Positions 1 through 10,867 of a DNA stretch of 64,000 nt are shown here, in pieces (the stretch's first letter is position 1; each line of letters starts with the position of its first letter). The DNA is from Lentisalinibacter orientalis (GTDB taxonomy: Bacteria; Pseudomonadota; Gammaproteobacteria; Steroidobacterales; Woeseiaceae): NCBI RefSeq assembly GCF_040706535.1, contig NZ_JAPDRJ010000001.1, forward strand, positions 186,001 to 250,000. Reading direction: 5' to 3'. The notes below the pieces were generated by a model that worked only from the letters and a program-made list of their open reading frames with translations, ran no database searches and was not told the origin of the DNA. Position numbers and translations under genes: made by a program.

Positions 1-2
1 CC

Positions 3-842
3 GGGCGGGCGCTCGGTCCCGAGGAGATACGCGGGCTCGCCGCGGACGTGCTGGGGCTGATCGACGCCCGCAACCTGCCGCGGAGCCGGGCACTGGCGCG
101 CGAACTCGACGACGGCCTGGCGGAGACGCTGGCCGCGCTGACGCGCACCGGCCTTCTGGAATCCTACGACGAGGGCTCCGAGCCGGTGTGGCGCATCGCA
201 CCGGGGAAGCAGCTCGCCGCCGCGTACTATCGAAACACCGTCATCCACTATTTCCTGGCCAGCGCCGTCGCGGAGACCGCGCTGGCCCGGGACGACGTCA
301 TGGGCGCGGACGATCGCCCCGCCGCCCTGCGCACAGCGGTGCCGGCATTGCGGGATCTCCTCAAGTTCGAGTTCTTCTTCCGCCGTAAAGGCGCATTCGC
401 GGACGAGGCCGTCGCGTATCTGGACGCCCGCTATCCGGGCTGGCAGGCCGCGCCCGACCCCTTCGCCGACCGCCCGCCGCTGTTCGGTCACGGCATCCTG
501 CGTTCCTTCATCGAAGCGTATCGGGTGCTCGCGGAGGTGCTGTTCCGCGCCGCCGAGTCCGGCGACGAAGAGCGGCTGGTGGACGACTGCCTGGCCATCG
601 GTCGCGAGATGCTGCTGCGCGGGCGGATCGGCAGCGAGACCGCGCTATCGAAGCCCCTCTTCGCCAATGCGGTACGGCTGGCTCGTCACCGCGGCCTGGT
701 GGGCGGCGCCGATATGGCTGATCGGCCCGCCCGCGAGCGCTTCGCGGCGGAGACGGCAGCACTCACCACGGCGCTCGCCCGCCTGCAGCGGCGCTACGAC
801 CACGCCATCGGGGGTACAATGGCCGGCGAGAACCAAGCATGA
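3..842 (+). CDS. plsB: Glycerol-3-phosphate 1-O-acyltransferase PlsB, C-terminal part
   Basis: The reading frame is open from the left edge, so only about 279 C-terminal residues of a protein usually near 800 residues are present. PlsB transfers an acyl group to sn-glycerol-3-phosphate, the first step of phospholipid and triacylglycerol synthesis, at the inner membrane. The segment around nt 205-275 (GKQLAAAYYRNTVIHYFL) matches the conserved YYRN region after the acyltransferase core, and the RxG-type tail of the family follows. The catalytic HX4D motif lies upstream, outside the window. The stop overlaps the ATG of the next acyltransferase gene by 4 bp (ATGA), which implies translational coupling of the first and last steps of storage-lipid synthesis. 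A GTG at 48 is internal to the frame and is not the true start. Confidence 0.88.
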   Translation, partial: GRALGPEEIRGLAADVLGLIDARNLPRSRALARELDDGLAETLAALTRTGLLESYDEGSEPVWRIAPGKQLAAAYYRNTVIHYFLASAVAETALARDDVMGADDRPAALRTAVPALRDLLKFEFFFRRKGAFADEAVAYLDARYPGWQAAPDPFADRPPLFGHGILRSFIEAYRVLAEVLFRAAESGDEERLVDDCLAIGREMLLRGRIGSETALSKPLFANAVRLARHRGLVGGADMADRPARERFAAETAALTTALARLQRRYDHAIGGTMAGENQA

Positions 843-2257
843 GACAACTCAGCGGATCCGACGCCTTCTTCCTCTACTCCGACCGTCCGGGCCGGCACCA
901 GCACGTCTCGACCGTCTACATCTACGATCCCGCCACGGCCGCCGGCGGCGAGGTGCGCTTCGACACCATCCGCCGCCACATGGAGCAGCGCCTCGATAGC
1001 TCGCGCCTGTTCCGCCAGCGCCTGGTGCGCGTGCCCCTCGACCTGGATTACCCCTGGTGGATCGAAGACCCCCACTTCGAGCTCGACTTCCACCTGCGCC
1101 ACATCGCGCTGCCGGAGCCGGGCGACTGGCGCCATCTCTGCATACAGCTCTCCCGGCTGCACGCGCGCCCCCTGGACCTCACGCGGCCGCCGTGGGAGAT
1201 GTACGTCATCGAAGGCCTGGAAAGCGTGGAGGGTCTCCCCGCCGGCGCCTTCGCCGTCATGACCAAGGTGCACCACGCGGCCATTGACGACGTCACCGAA
1301 GAAGACTTCACCATCGCGCTGCACGACCTCGCGCCCCATTCGCCGGCTGCGCCGGCCGGGGCGCGCTGGCATCCCGAACAGGAGCCGGGACTGGGCGAGC
1401 TGCTGCTGCTCTCCTGGTTCAACAACACCACGAAGATCCTGGAGACGGGCCAGAGCCTGATCGACCGGCTGCCCATCGTGGGCAGCAGCCGCAGCAAGCC
1501 GCAGGACCTGCTGCGCACCGAGCACGGCCCGGCGCCGGTCACGCGTTTCGACCACCGCATCACGCCCCACCGGGTATGGGACGCCCGTTTCTTCGACATG
1601 GAAACCGTCCGGGAGATCGCCGCCAGCCTGGCGAGCGGCACCGCGGAGGACGTGGCGGTGGCCGTCTGCGCGGGCGCGGTGCGCCGCTACCTGGAGGCGA
1701 AGGAGGAGCTGCCGGCCGCCTCCCTGTGGGCGCTGTTGCCGCTCCACCATCAGGAGAAATCGGAGGAAGGCCTGCCCGGCCACCGGGTCCAGCTCGCCCG
1801 CATCAAGCTCATGACTCACGTCGCCGACGCCGAGACTCGTCTGGCGGGCATCCACGGCGAGATCGAGAACGCCCGCGTGGAGAGCGCCGTGGACGCCGAC
1901 GAGATGAGCGAACTGCAGGACATCCTGCCGGCCACCACCATGAATCTGGCCGCGCGCACCATCTCGGCGAACCTGGGCCCGGGGCGCCAGTACCGCAAGA
2001 ACCACAACCTGGTGGTCAGCATCACGCCGGGCCCCGAGCGACCGCTCCATTTATGCGGCGCCCGGCTACTCGCGTTCACCGGCATGGCCAGCATCATGGA
2101 CGACCTGGCCCTCGCCCATACCGTGACCAGCTACGACGGCCGCCTGGCCATCGCCTTCGTCAGCGACCGCAAGATGATGCCGGACCCCGCGTTCTATGCA
2201 GAATGTCTGGAGGCGGCGTTCGGGGAGCTGAAGGGAGTTATCGAAACGCTCGAGTGA
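839..2257 (+). CDS. Wax ester synthase/diacylglycerol acyltransferase-like protein (WS/DGAT), altered active site
   Basis: This 472-residue protein has the full family layout: an N-terminal LSGSDAFFLY segment, RPPWEMYVIEGL near residue 118, and a C-terminal half with the SITPGP segment seen before the last strands. WS/DGATs make wax esters or triacylglycerol from acyl-CoA plus fatty alcohol or diacylglycerol at the inner membrane. The catalytic HHxxxDG motif reads HHAAIDD (H145, H146, D150, D151): both His and the Asp remain but Gly is Asp. The usual NDV-CAGA motif reads EDVAVAVCAGA. The gene starts inside the plsB stop (ATGA). It may have an altered acceptor or be a non-canonical acyltransferase; loss of function is possible. 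Confidence 0.85.
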   Translation: MRQLSGSDAFFLYSDRPGRHQHVSTVYIYDPATAAGGEVRFDTIRRHMEQRLDSSRLFRQRLVRVPLDLDYPWWIEDPHFELDFHLRHIALPEPGDWRHLCIQLSRLHARPLDLTRPPWEMYVIEGLESVEGLPAGAFAVMTKVHHAAIDDVTEEDFTIALHDLAPHSPAAPAGARWHPEQEPGLGELLLLSWFNNTTKILETGQSLIDRLPIVGSSRSKPQDLLRTEHGPAPVTRFDHRITPHRVWDARFFDMETVREIAASLASGTAEDVAVAVCAGAVRRYLEAKEELPAASLWALLPLHHQEKSEEGLPGHRVQLARIKLMTHVADAETRLAGIHGEIENARVESAVDADEMSELQDILPATTMNLAARTISANLGPGRQYRKNHNLVVSITPGPERPLHLCGARLLAFTGMASIMDDLALAHTVTSYDGRLAIAFVSDRKMMPDPAFYAECLEAAFGELKGVIETLE

Positions 2258-2281
2258 CCGACCCTTGTTCGGGAATCGGTC
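2256..2281 (+). terminator. Stem-loop at the 3' end of the plsB-WS/DGAT pair
   Basis: GACCGA (2256-2261) pairs with TCGGTC (2276-2281), with an inner CCC/GGG pairing and a small loop. It overlaps the WS/DGAT stop codon. There is no T tract, so this is only a possible terminator or 3' stabilising hairpin. Confidence 0.35.
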
Positions 2282-2464
2282 CGCTGCAGCAGCGTTTGGG
2301 CTAAACCCGGGAGTCTTCCGATTCGTTCGGTAAATGACCGCTTTGAAGGACCAAGCGGACTTGCCGCCGTAACGTCTTGAGCGATCTGTTGGTCAGCGAT
2401 CGGCCAAGAGCGGAAGCGTGCGAGCCACTATTGGTCCCGTTTGTCGCCGTTAATGTAGTCGGAT

Positions 2465-2683
2465 TCAGTCAATCTGCTGCGACTTCGATCGACGAAAAAA
2501 CACGGCTTGTACGAAGCGAGAGATGCCGACGCCGAGACACACCGACCCAAAAACGGCAAAAACAAACTTAGGCACTATTGGGTCAAGACGACCGCCCAGC
2601 CAGGCAAGCGCGCTTAGCGTCGGAACCAATATACCCGTCCCAAAAAAGACCTGGACGTACCAAGGCTCTCGCTGTCGCTGCAT
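2465..2683 (-). CDS. Small two-helix membrane protein, unknown function
   Basis: A 72-residue protein that I do not recognise as a named family. Two hydrophobic stretches (about residues 9-30 and 36-63) separated by a short Gly/Asp-containing turn suggest a helical hairpin, and the tail is basic (FFRRSKSQQ). A clear GGAGG sits 8 nt before the ATG, which supports real translation. Base composition is visibly less GC-rich than in the neighbouring metabolic genes, and it lies in a patch with another small membrane protein gene on the same strand. No function can be assigned. Confidence 0.55.
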   Translation of the reverse strand: MQRQREPWYVQVFFGTGILVPTLSALAWLGGRLDPIVPKFVFAVFGSVCLGVGISRFVQAVFFRRSKSQQID

Positions 2684-2860
2684 GAGATGGCCTCCGCTGA
2701 AATCAAGAGACCCGGATCAGAGCATGCAGTAGCAGACCGTCACGGGTCGACTCCGGAAATCATACATCAGAGGGCTGCAATGGCCGCTTTCCGACTAGAA
2801 GGAGCCGTGAGCAGGTCGCTGCTTCCAGGACTGAAAGGCAGCGACGATGGACGGACAATC

Positions 2861-3259
2861 TCAGGAATTGAATCCGAGCGCCCTGATGAACGCCTCTTTG
2901 TCAGCCGGCGACACCAGTATGGACTTTCCGGCGCCGTACCTTATCTCGAGCCGATCCAGAGATAGCGCAGGTGACGACAGGAAGGAGCGAGACGGCTGAA
3001 TCTGCGAAATCTCGGACCTTGGTATATGCCAGCGGAACGGTCCCGATCTGACGATCAGCAATTCATGAGTAACGGTGTATCCGGTGGATGCAAGAAGCCA
3101 TAGGGGAAGCCCGATGGCCACAACAGCACTCACCACAGCCGCCGCCATCACTCCCGGACTTCCTGTCTCCATAACCGGGAACAAGGCTGCAATGACGATA
3201 GCGGCTGCGGCGATGACAACCAGATAGAACCAGGTATCTACTGCAGATCGAAACGCCAT
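2861..3259 (-). CDS. PH-domain-like small membrane protein (bPH family)
   Basis: About 132 residues. Two N-terminal transmembrane helices (about residues 8-30 and 35-58) are followed by a soluble beta-rich half with a GYTVTHELLIVRSGPFRW segment and IPRSEISQIQ. This layout is typical of bacterial PH-like (bPH/DUF1200-like) membrane proteins. These are thought to bind membranes or partner proteins, but no reaction is known. The ATG at 3259 has AGG about 8 nt upstream; a GTG at 3268 would add three residues. It lies on the same strand as the small hairpin protein at 2465-2683, with a 177-bp gap in which I see nothing. Confidence 0.7.
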   Translation of the reverse strand: MAFRSAVDTWFYLVVIAAAAIVIAALFPVMETGSPGVMAAAVVSAVVAIGLPLWLLASTGYTVTHELLIVRSGPFRWHIPRSEISQIQPSRSFLSSPALSLDRLEIRYGAGKSILVSPADKEAFIRALGFNS

Positions 3260-3524
3260 CAGATTCACACCTGCCGTTCATCCAACGTTGAGTGTCACCT
3301 TCGAGGCGACTGCGGAAATCATACCGCAACAAGCGAAGAGGGCCGCTTTCGAGCGAAGCGCTTTCTATCGGGGCACGGTTGTCGTCAGTCGAGCATGGAC
3401 GAAGGCGACAGCCACACGGCCCGCCGCCGCGCGCTGGTCACCACCGGCGCGAGCATGTCGTCTCTCCGGCCCGAGCAGTGTATAACGCCCCCTGCGCGAA
3501 CGACGGAAAGGAGCAGGATCGGCG

Positions 3525-6077
3525 ATGAGAGGCTCTGACGAAGACCCGTTCTCGACAGGAGCGGGACTCGGGATACTTTCGGACTTGTCGGCCGGGGAGC
3601 AGGAAACTCTGGTCGACCGCGAACTCGACGGCTACCGGATCACCGACTTCATTGCCGAAGGCGGCATGAGCCGCGTCTACCGCGCCTCCCGCATCGACGG
3701 CAGCTTCGAACGGGACGTCGCGATAAAGCTGTCCACGATCAGCGGCTTCAGCCCGGCCATGCGCGAACGCTTCATGCAGGAGCAGAGCGTCCTCGCGGGC
3801 CTGAATCATCCCCACATCTCGCAGCTGTACGACGCGAGACTGACGGCCGAAGGCTGGCCCTACATCGTGATGGAGCTGGTCGAGGGCAGCCCGATCACGC
3901 GCTATTGCGACGAGCGCTCGCTGAAGCTGGCCGACAGGATCCGCCTGCTGATAGACGTCGTCGACGCCGTCGCTTTCGCGCACGCGAATCTGGTCGTGCA
4001 TCGCGACATCAAGCCTTCGAACGTGCTCGTCACGACGAACGGCAGGGTCAAGCTGCTGGACTTCGGCATCGCCAAGCTGCTCGAGGACGAGCCCGGCAAC
4101 CTGACCCGCGCGGGCGCCATGACGCCCCGGTACGCGAGCCCCGAACAGCTGTTGGCCAAGCCCATCTCGATCGCCTCCGATGTCTACCAGCTCGGGCTGC
4201 TGATGGCCGAAGTGCTCGGCGGCAGCCTGCCGACCGCAGGAGAGACGCTCACCGACGCCATCCAGCGTTCCGTCGACGGCCGGCCGCTCACCCTGCCGGG
4301 TGCTGTGCGGCAGTCCCTGCCGCGCGAAGTCACGATGATCGTCGAGCAGTGCCTGCGTGTGGACCCGGGTGACCGCTACCGCGACGCGAACGCTCTGCGC
4401 AGAGACCTGGAAGCCTATCTGTCCGGCTATCCCGTCAGCGCAGCCGGTCAGCGCTCCGGGTATCGGCTGCGGAAATTCGTCCAGCGCAATCGGGGCGGCG
4501 TGGCCGGAGCGCTGCTGACTGTGGTGGCGCTCGTTGCCGCCACGCTCGTCACGAGCTGGCAGATGGTGGAGGCCAAACGGCAGCAGGGCATCGCCGTAAA
4601 CCAGCAGCAGCGGGTCCAGGCCAGCAACGAGTTCTACAGCCTGCTGATGGAGGAGATGGGCGACGGCGCGCTCACATCGGTCGAACTCCTGGACCGGGGC
4701 CGCAGCCTTCTCGAGAACCAGTTCGGCACGGATCAGCCGTTCATGGCGTCCGTGCTGTTCGACGTATCGCGCCGGTATTCCAGCCTGGGCGAGCGGCAGC
4801 GCGAAGCCGAGTTGCTGCAGGAAGCCGAGCGCATTGCCCGTGACCACGGCGAGGCCGACGTGCTCGCCGCGGTGCTGTGCCGACGGGCCCGTACGACCAT
4901 GATGCAGGACCCCGACCGCTCGGCCGAGCGGCTCGCCGAGGGCCTGGCTCTCTATGCGTCGCTCACGGCTCCCGACATCGACACCAGCGTGGAGTGCCTG
5001 CGCGCAAGATCGCGTGCCGAGGTTCAGGCGGGCCGGAACGGCGAAGCGCTGGCCACCATGTTCGCCGCGCAACGCCTGCTCGACGCGCACCCGGCGCCGG
5101 GTACCAACCTGCGCGGGCTCGTGCTGAACGACATCGCGTTCCGCCATTTCAACGAAGGCAGACCGAACGAGGCCATCCGGTATCTGGACGAGGTGCTCGA
5201 GCTGCTCGAGTCGACGGGCCGGGGAGCGACCCTCGGCTACCAGCGGGTCGCCGCCAACAAGGCGGTGGTGCTCAAGAATCTCGGCCGCATACCCGAGGCG
5301 CTCGAGGCGTTCGACGACCTCGTCGACCGCATGCGCGCCAGCGGCTTTGCGGGACGCGGCGCGGCACCGCTGATCGCCCAGTACGGCAGTCTGCTCGTGT
5401 CCGTGGGGAGCCTCGACAAGGCCGAGGCCGTCTACACCCAGAGCCTGGCGCTGGCCGAGGCCGACGGCAATAAACTCGTGGCGGCGCGCGTGAACCTCGG
5501 GATGGCCACCATCCACATGGCCGCCGAGGCCTTCGAGCGTGCAACGCAGAGCCTGGATGCGGCCGAGGCCCTCCTGGAAAACCCGGAAGCCGACCGGGCA
5601 CTCGCCATGAGTATCCGCGTGAATCGCGTGAAGGTGCACCGCGGCCTCGGCAACCTCGAGACGGCGGCCCGCGAGATCGACGCGCTGCTGGCCGATGCCG
5701 GCTATCCGCAGGCCCGGGAGACCCCCGGCCTCGTCTCAGCGCTGATCGAGGGCGCGGAGGTCTACCGCCAGCGCGCCGACTACGCCACGGCGCGGGAACT
5801 GGTCGACGGGCTGATCGAGCGGCTGCAGGAACACACCCGTCCCGACTCCGCGGGGAGCATCTATCTCGGGCGCGCGCTCGTCCAACGCGCCGAGATCCTT
5901 CTGGGGGCCGGTGATCGGGCCGGAGCGGCGGCGGACCTCGAGTCCGCGCTGCCCCATCTGGTCTACGCGCTCGGCGAGGATCATCGGGAGACGGCAACGG
6001 CCCGTGATCTCCTCGCCGGGGCTCGCCCGGAGCCCCGCACCACCAGCCGCTCGGTTTCCGGCGCGGACAGAGGGTAA
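3525..6077 (+). CDS. Membrane Ser/Thr protein kinase with C-terminal TPR region
   Basis: An 850-residue Hanks-type kinase. The N-terminal kinase domain (about residues 37-300) shows the glycine-rich loop IAEGGMSRVY, the VAIKL lysine, the catalytic loop HRDIKPSNVL (H159, R160, D161), DFGIAK and the PRYASPEQ activation-segment end, so it should be active. A single transmembrane helix follows at about 325-346. The rest (about 370-840) is alpha-helical with repeated TPR-like units, probably a sensing or partner-binding domain outside the cytoplasm. This layout is common in proteobacterial kinases linked to PF07638 sigma factors. One such sigma factor lies at 36043-36597, but not adjacent. A GGAG lies about 12 nt before the ATG. 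Confidence 0.9.
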   Translation: MRGSDEDPFSTGAGLGILSDLSAGEQETLVDRELDGYRITDFIAEGGMSRVYRASRIDGSFERDVAIKLSTISGFSPAMRERFMQEQSVLAGLNHPHISQLYDARLTAEGWPYIVMELVEGSPITRYCDERSLKLADRIRLLIDVVDAVAFAHANLVVHRDIKPSNVLVTTNGRVKLLDFGIAKLLEDEPGNLTRAGAMTPRYASPEQLLAKPISIASDVYQLGLLMAEVLGGSLPTAGETLTDAIQRSVDGRPLTLPGAVRQSLPREVTMIVEQCLRVDPGDRYRDANALRRDLEAYLSGYPVSAAGQRSGYRLRKFVQRNRGGVAGALLTVVALVAATLVTSWQMVEAKRQQGIAVNQQQRVQASNEFYSLLMEEMGDGALTSVELLDRGRSLLENQFGTDQPFMASVLFDVSRRYSSLGERQREAELLQEAERIARDHGEADVLAAVLCRRARTTMMQDPDRSAERLAEGLALYASLTAPDIDTSVECLRARSRAEVQAGRNGEALATMFAAQRLLDAHPAPGTNLRGLVLNDIAFRHFNEGRPNEAIRYLDEVLELLESTGRGATLGYQRVAANKAVVLKNLGRIPEALEAFDDLVDRMRASGFAGRGAAPLIAQYGSLLVSVGSLDKAEAVYTQSLALAEADGNKLVAARVNLGMATIHMAAEAFERATQSLDAAEALLENPEADRALAMSIRVNRVKVHRGLGNLETAAREIDALLADAGYPQARETPGLVSALIEGAEVYRQRADYATARELVDGLIERLQEHTRPDSAGSIYLGRALVQRAEILLGAGDRAGAAADLESALPHLVYALGEDHRETATARDLLAGARPEPRTTSRSVSGADRG

Positions 6078-6123
6078 GCCGGAGCGAGCAGCGCGGCAGC
6101 CGGGCTGCGGGCACCTCCGGCAC

Positions 6124-6138
6124 TTGCCATGATGGCAA
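6124..6138. other. 15-bp perfect palindrome in a short intergenic gap
   Basis: TTGCCAT-G-ATGGCAA is a perfect inverted repeat in the gap between the kinase gene and the MBL-fold gene. It covers the ATG at 6129, an alternative but poor start for the downstream gene. It could be an operator or chance. Confidence 0.3.
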
Positions 6139-6158
6139 CAAGCCGGGAAGCTGACGCC

Positions 6159-7118
6159 ATGAACCACGTCATCACCATCGACTGCCACTATCTCGACCGC
6201 CCGCAGCTGGCCGCCGCGTATCTCATCGTCGAGGGCGACGAGGCCGCCTTCGTGGACAACAACACCAATCACGCCATGCCGCATCTGCTGGGCGCGCTGG
6301 ACGAGGCGGCGTTGCGGCCGGAACAGGTCCGCTATCTCATCGTCACGCACGTGCACCTGGATCATGCCGGCGCCACCGCGGCCCTCGCCCGGGCCTGCCC
6401 GAACGCCACCGTGATCGCCCACCCACGCGCCGCGCCCCACCTGATCGATCCGTCGAAGCTGGTGGCCAGCGCCAGCAAGGTCTACGGCGAGGCCGAGTTC
6501 GAGCGTCTGTACGGCACCATCGGCCCGGTGGCCGAAGACCGCGTGCTTGAGATGGCCGACGGCGAGGGGCTGCAGTTCGGCAACCGTGAACTCACCTTCC
6601 TGCACACCCGCGGCCACGCCAATCACCATTTCTGCATCGCCGACAGCGCCACGGGCAGCATCTTCAGCGGCGACGCGTTCGGCCTGCACTACCCCGCCCT
6701 GCAGGCCGCCGGGCCGTTCGCCTTTCCCTCGACGACGCCGACCGATTTCGACGGCGAGCTCGCCATCGAGGCCGTGCGGCGCATCGTCGGCCTGCAGCCC
6801 TCGCGGGTGTATCCCACCCATTTCGGCGAGGTCACGGCGATCGAGACGACCGCCGGCCAGCTGATCCGCCACCTGGAGTTCGCCCAGGCGCTGATGCTCG
6901 ACGCCGAGCGCTCCGAGCATCCCGACGACCGGCTTTACGACTACGTGCTGCCGCGCCTTCGCGACTACTACGCCGGGCTGCTGGACGGGCTCGGCGAGCT
7001 GGGCCGGCGGCGGGAGACCTGGGAGTTGCTGGCGCTCGATCTCGACATCAACGCCCAGGGCCTGGCGTTCGCCGCGAACAAGCGGCGCCGCAAGGCACGG
7101 GAGGCGCAGACGAGCTGA
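6159..7118 (+). CDS. MBL-fold metallo-hydrolase
   Basis: A 319-residue metallo-beta-lactamase-fold protein. The zinc-binding motif THVHLDHAG gives H64, H66, D68 and H69. Later metal ligands are visible as HTRGHANHH and FSGDAFG. The enzyme should hydrolyse an ester, thioester or phosphodiester bond with a two-metal centre; the substrate cannot be told. The start at 6159 (MNHVITID) is preferred because GGAAG lies about 9 nt upstream. The ATG at 6129 lies in a palindrome and has no ribosome-binding site. The C-terminal region is helical and ends in a basic tail. It is co-directional with the kinase gene and convergent with the next WS/DGAT. Confidence 0.85.
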   Translation: MNHVITIDCHYLDRPQLAAAYLIVEGDEAAFVDNNTNHAMPHLLGALDEAALRPEQVRYLIVTHVHLDHAGATAALARACPNATVIAHPRAAPHLIDPSKLVASASKVYGEAEFERLYGTIGPVAEDRVLEMADGEGLQFGNRELTFLHTRGHANHHFCIADSATGSIFSGDAFGLHYPALQAAGPFAFPSTTPTDFDGELAIEAVRRIVGLQPSRVYPTHFGEVTAIETTAGQLIRHLEFAQALMLDAERSEHPDDRLYDYVLPRLRDYYAGLLDGLGELGRRRETWELLALDLDINAQGLAFAANKRRRKAREAQTS

Positions 7119-7147
7119 ACGGCGCCGCGCGGGCTAGTGACAGGACA

Positions 7148-8614
7148 CTAGGCGACGGTCTGGCGCGGCCCGGGCGCGGCGCGGCCAGGGGGCTCGACGG
7201 GCAGCGGCGGCGCGGGCTCCCTGCCGGCCGCCCGCTGCAGCTCGTCCCAGGCCTGCAGGATGTGATCCCGCAGCGTGTGCACGTCCGGCACGGTCCGCCG
7301 GCAGGCCACGAGACCGAAGTCCATGCGCTCGCCGTAGGACTGCACGGTGATGTTGAGCGCGTTGCCGTGGCTCGGGATCGACACCGGATAGTGGGTGAGC
7401 AGGCGGGCCCCGTTCAGATACAGCGTCTGCCGGGGGCCGGGGATGTTGGAGATCACCAGGTTCATCGGCAGGCGGATGATGCTGCCGAGGCGGAGCCGGT
7501 TGGCGAGCGTGGCCACACCCTGGAACGCGATGGGCAGCCCGAGCACGGTGAGATCGCCCAGATGCACGTTGTCGAGCTGGCGCACCACCCCGATGCCGCC
7601 GTCGATGGACTCGCGGATGGCCTTCATCCGTTCGACGGGATCCTCGCGGTCCGTGGCCAGGTCGCACATCAGCATGCTCACCTGGTTGTGCAGGCTGGTA
7701 TCGCCGGGCTTGCGCACCGACACCGGCGTGCCCGCCACCAGCGAGCGCTCCGGCAGTTCGCCGAGCTGCTCCAGGTAGCTGCGCAGCCCGCCGGCGCACA
7801 CGGCCATGAAGGCATCGTTGACGGTGCAGCCGTGCTCCCTGCCGATGGCCTTCAGGGGCGTCAGCGGGATGGAGCCGAGCGCCAGAGCCCGCTCGGGGCC
7901 GATGGCGACGCTGAAGCGCGTGCGCGGCACGCGCGGCATGACGGCCCCCATGCCGCCCACCGAGCGGAACGCCCTCGTCGCCAGGTCCTGGGTGGTGCGC
8001 GCGAGGTCCGGCAGCATGCGGGCGAAGCGCAAGGGATTGGCGCCGAAGCGCAGCGCCGTATCCCGCAGCATGCCCCAGGTGCCCGGGTCGTCTTCGTCCA
8101 GCTCCTCCGGGCCGACAGGCACCGGCGGCGGCTCCGGCGTGGGACCGAAGAAGATCTCGAAGATGGCCTGCCCGCCCATGCCGTCCAAGCAGGCGTGGTG
8201 GTACTGGGTGTACCAGGCCACGCGGCCGGACTCGAGGCCGTCGATGAGCCACCATCGCCAGAGCGGGCGGGCCCGGTCGAGCGGCCGGGCGTGGAGTTCG
8301 GCGGCGGCCTCTTCCAGCTGCTCCGTCGTGCCCGGCGCCGGCAGGGTGACCCGCTGCACGTGGTAGTCGATGTCGAAGGTGGTATCGAGCACCCAGACGG
8401 GATGATCCATGCCCAGCGGCGAGGGACGCAGGCGCCGCATCATGAACGGCACCAGGTGAGCGCGCGCCTCGACGAAGCGCTTCAGCGACTCGTAGAACGC
8501 GTCGGCATCCTGGCCGGGCGGCAGCTCGAAATGCTGCAGCCCCGCCACGTGCATGGGCGTGTTGTCGGTCTCCGCGTAGAGGAACGTGGCATCGAGGAGG
8601 CTGAGCTTCTGCAT
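7148..8614 (-). CDS. Wax ester synthase/diacylglycerol acyltransferase (WS/DGAT)
   Basis: A 488-residue WS/DGAT with a canonical active site: HHACLDG at residues 139-145, RPLWRWWLIDGL before it, and TVNDAFMAVCAGGLR as the ND motif. It starts LSLLDATFLYAE like characterised members. It should use acyl-CoA to esterify fatty alcohols or diacylglycerol at the membrane. The C-terminal NIPGPRQTLYLNGA segment is also conserved. It is one of three paralogues in this window and, unlike the copy at 839-2257, keeps all catalytic residues. It is convergent with the MBL-fold gene and lies 37 bp downstream of the S9 peptidase gene on the same strand. Confidence 0.92.
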   Translation of the reverse strand: MQKLSLLDATFLYAETDNTPMHVAGLQHFELPPGQDADAFYESLKRFVEARAHLVPFMMRRLRPSPLGMDHPVWVLDTTFDIDYHVQRVTLPAPGTTEQLEEAAAELHARPLDRARPLWRWWLIDGLESGRVAWYTQYHHACLDGMGGQAIFEIFFGPTPEPPPVPVGPEELDEDDPGTWGMLRDTALRFGANPLRFARMLPDLARTTQDLATRAFRSVGGMGAVMPRVPRTRFSVAIGPERALALGSIPLTPLKAIGREHGCTVNDAFMAVCAGGLRSYLEQLGELPERSLVAGTPVSVRKPGDTSLHNQVSMLMCDLATDREDPVERMKAIRESIDGGIGVVRQLDNVHLGDLTVLGLPIAFQGVATLANRLRLGSIIRLPMNLVISNIPGPRQTLYLNGARLLTHYPVSIPSHGNALNITVQSYGERMDFGLVACRRTVPDVHTLRDHILQAWDELQRAAGREPAPPLPVEPPGRAAPGPRQTVA

Positions 8615-8651
8615 GCCGCCAGCATACCTCCGGGCCGGCCGCCCCCGCCAA

Positions 8652-10640
<1,989 letters not shown>

Positions 10641-10659
10641 GGTCTCGTCCTTGTCATTC

Positions 10660-10719
10660 CTGGTCTTGTTGCGACTGGTCTTATTCGGACTGGTTGTCTT
10701 CGGACGGGTTGTCTTCGGA
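10660..10719. repeat. 15-bp tandem repeat, four units
   Basis: Four consecutive 15-bp units read CTGGTCTTGTTGCGA, CTGGTCTTATTCGGA, CTGGTTGTCTTCGGA and CGGGTTGTCTTCGGA on the plus strand. Neighbouring units differ at one to three positions, and the order suggests stepwise duplication. The array begins 20 bp upstream of the S9 peptidase start, in its probable leader. The length keeps a reading frame, but I see no gene that must run through it. Confidence 0.8.
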
Positions 10720-10867
10720 ATAGGGCGCGGCAGAGGTTAGCCATGCCCCCGGTCGGGCACAACCGAAGGCACGCATATTGGTCACCCGCTCAAGGAAAAT
10801 GCCGCAACGCCGCTTTACAGCCGATTCCCGACGCCGCAAATTGGCGGGACGCCGAGAGGAGCCCGCC

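Noticed and set aside
2377..2571. A 64-codon plus-strand frame in the less GC-rich patch
   Set aside because: There is no ribosome-binding site, no hydrophobic or domain pattern, and it overlaps the better-supported minus-strand membrane protein.
6129..6158. Upstream ATG as start of the MBL-fold gene
   Set aside because: It lies in a palindrome with no ribosome-binding site, whereas 6159 has GGAAG at a good distance.
7134..7151. CTAGTG/CACTAG hairpin between the MBL-fold and WS/DGAT genes as a terminator
   Set aside because: The stem is only 6 bp with no T tract and overlaps the WS/DGAT stop codon; too weak to list.
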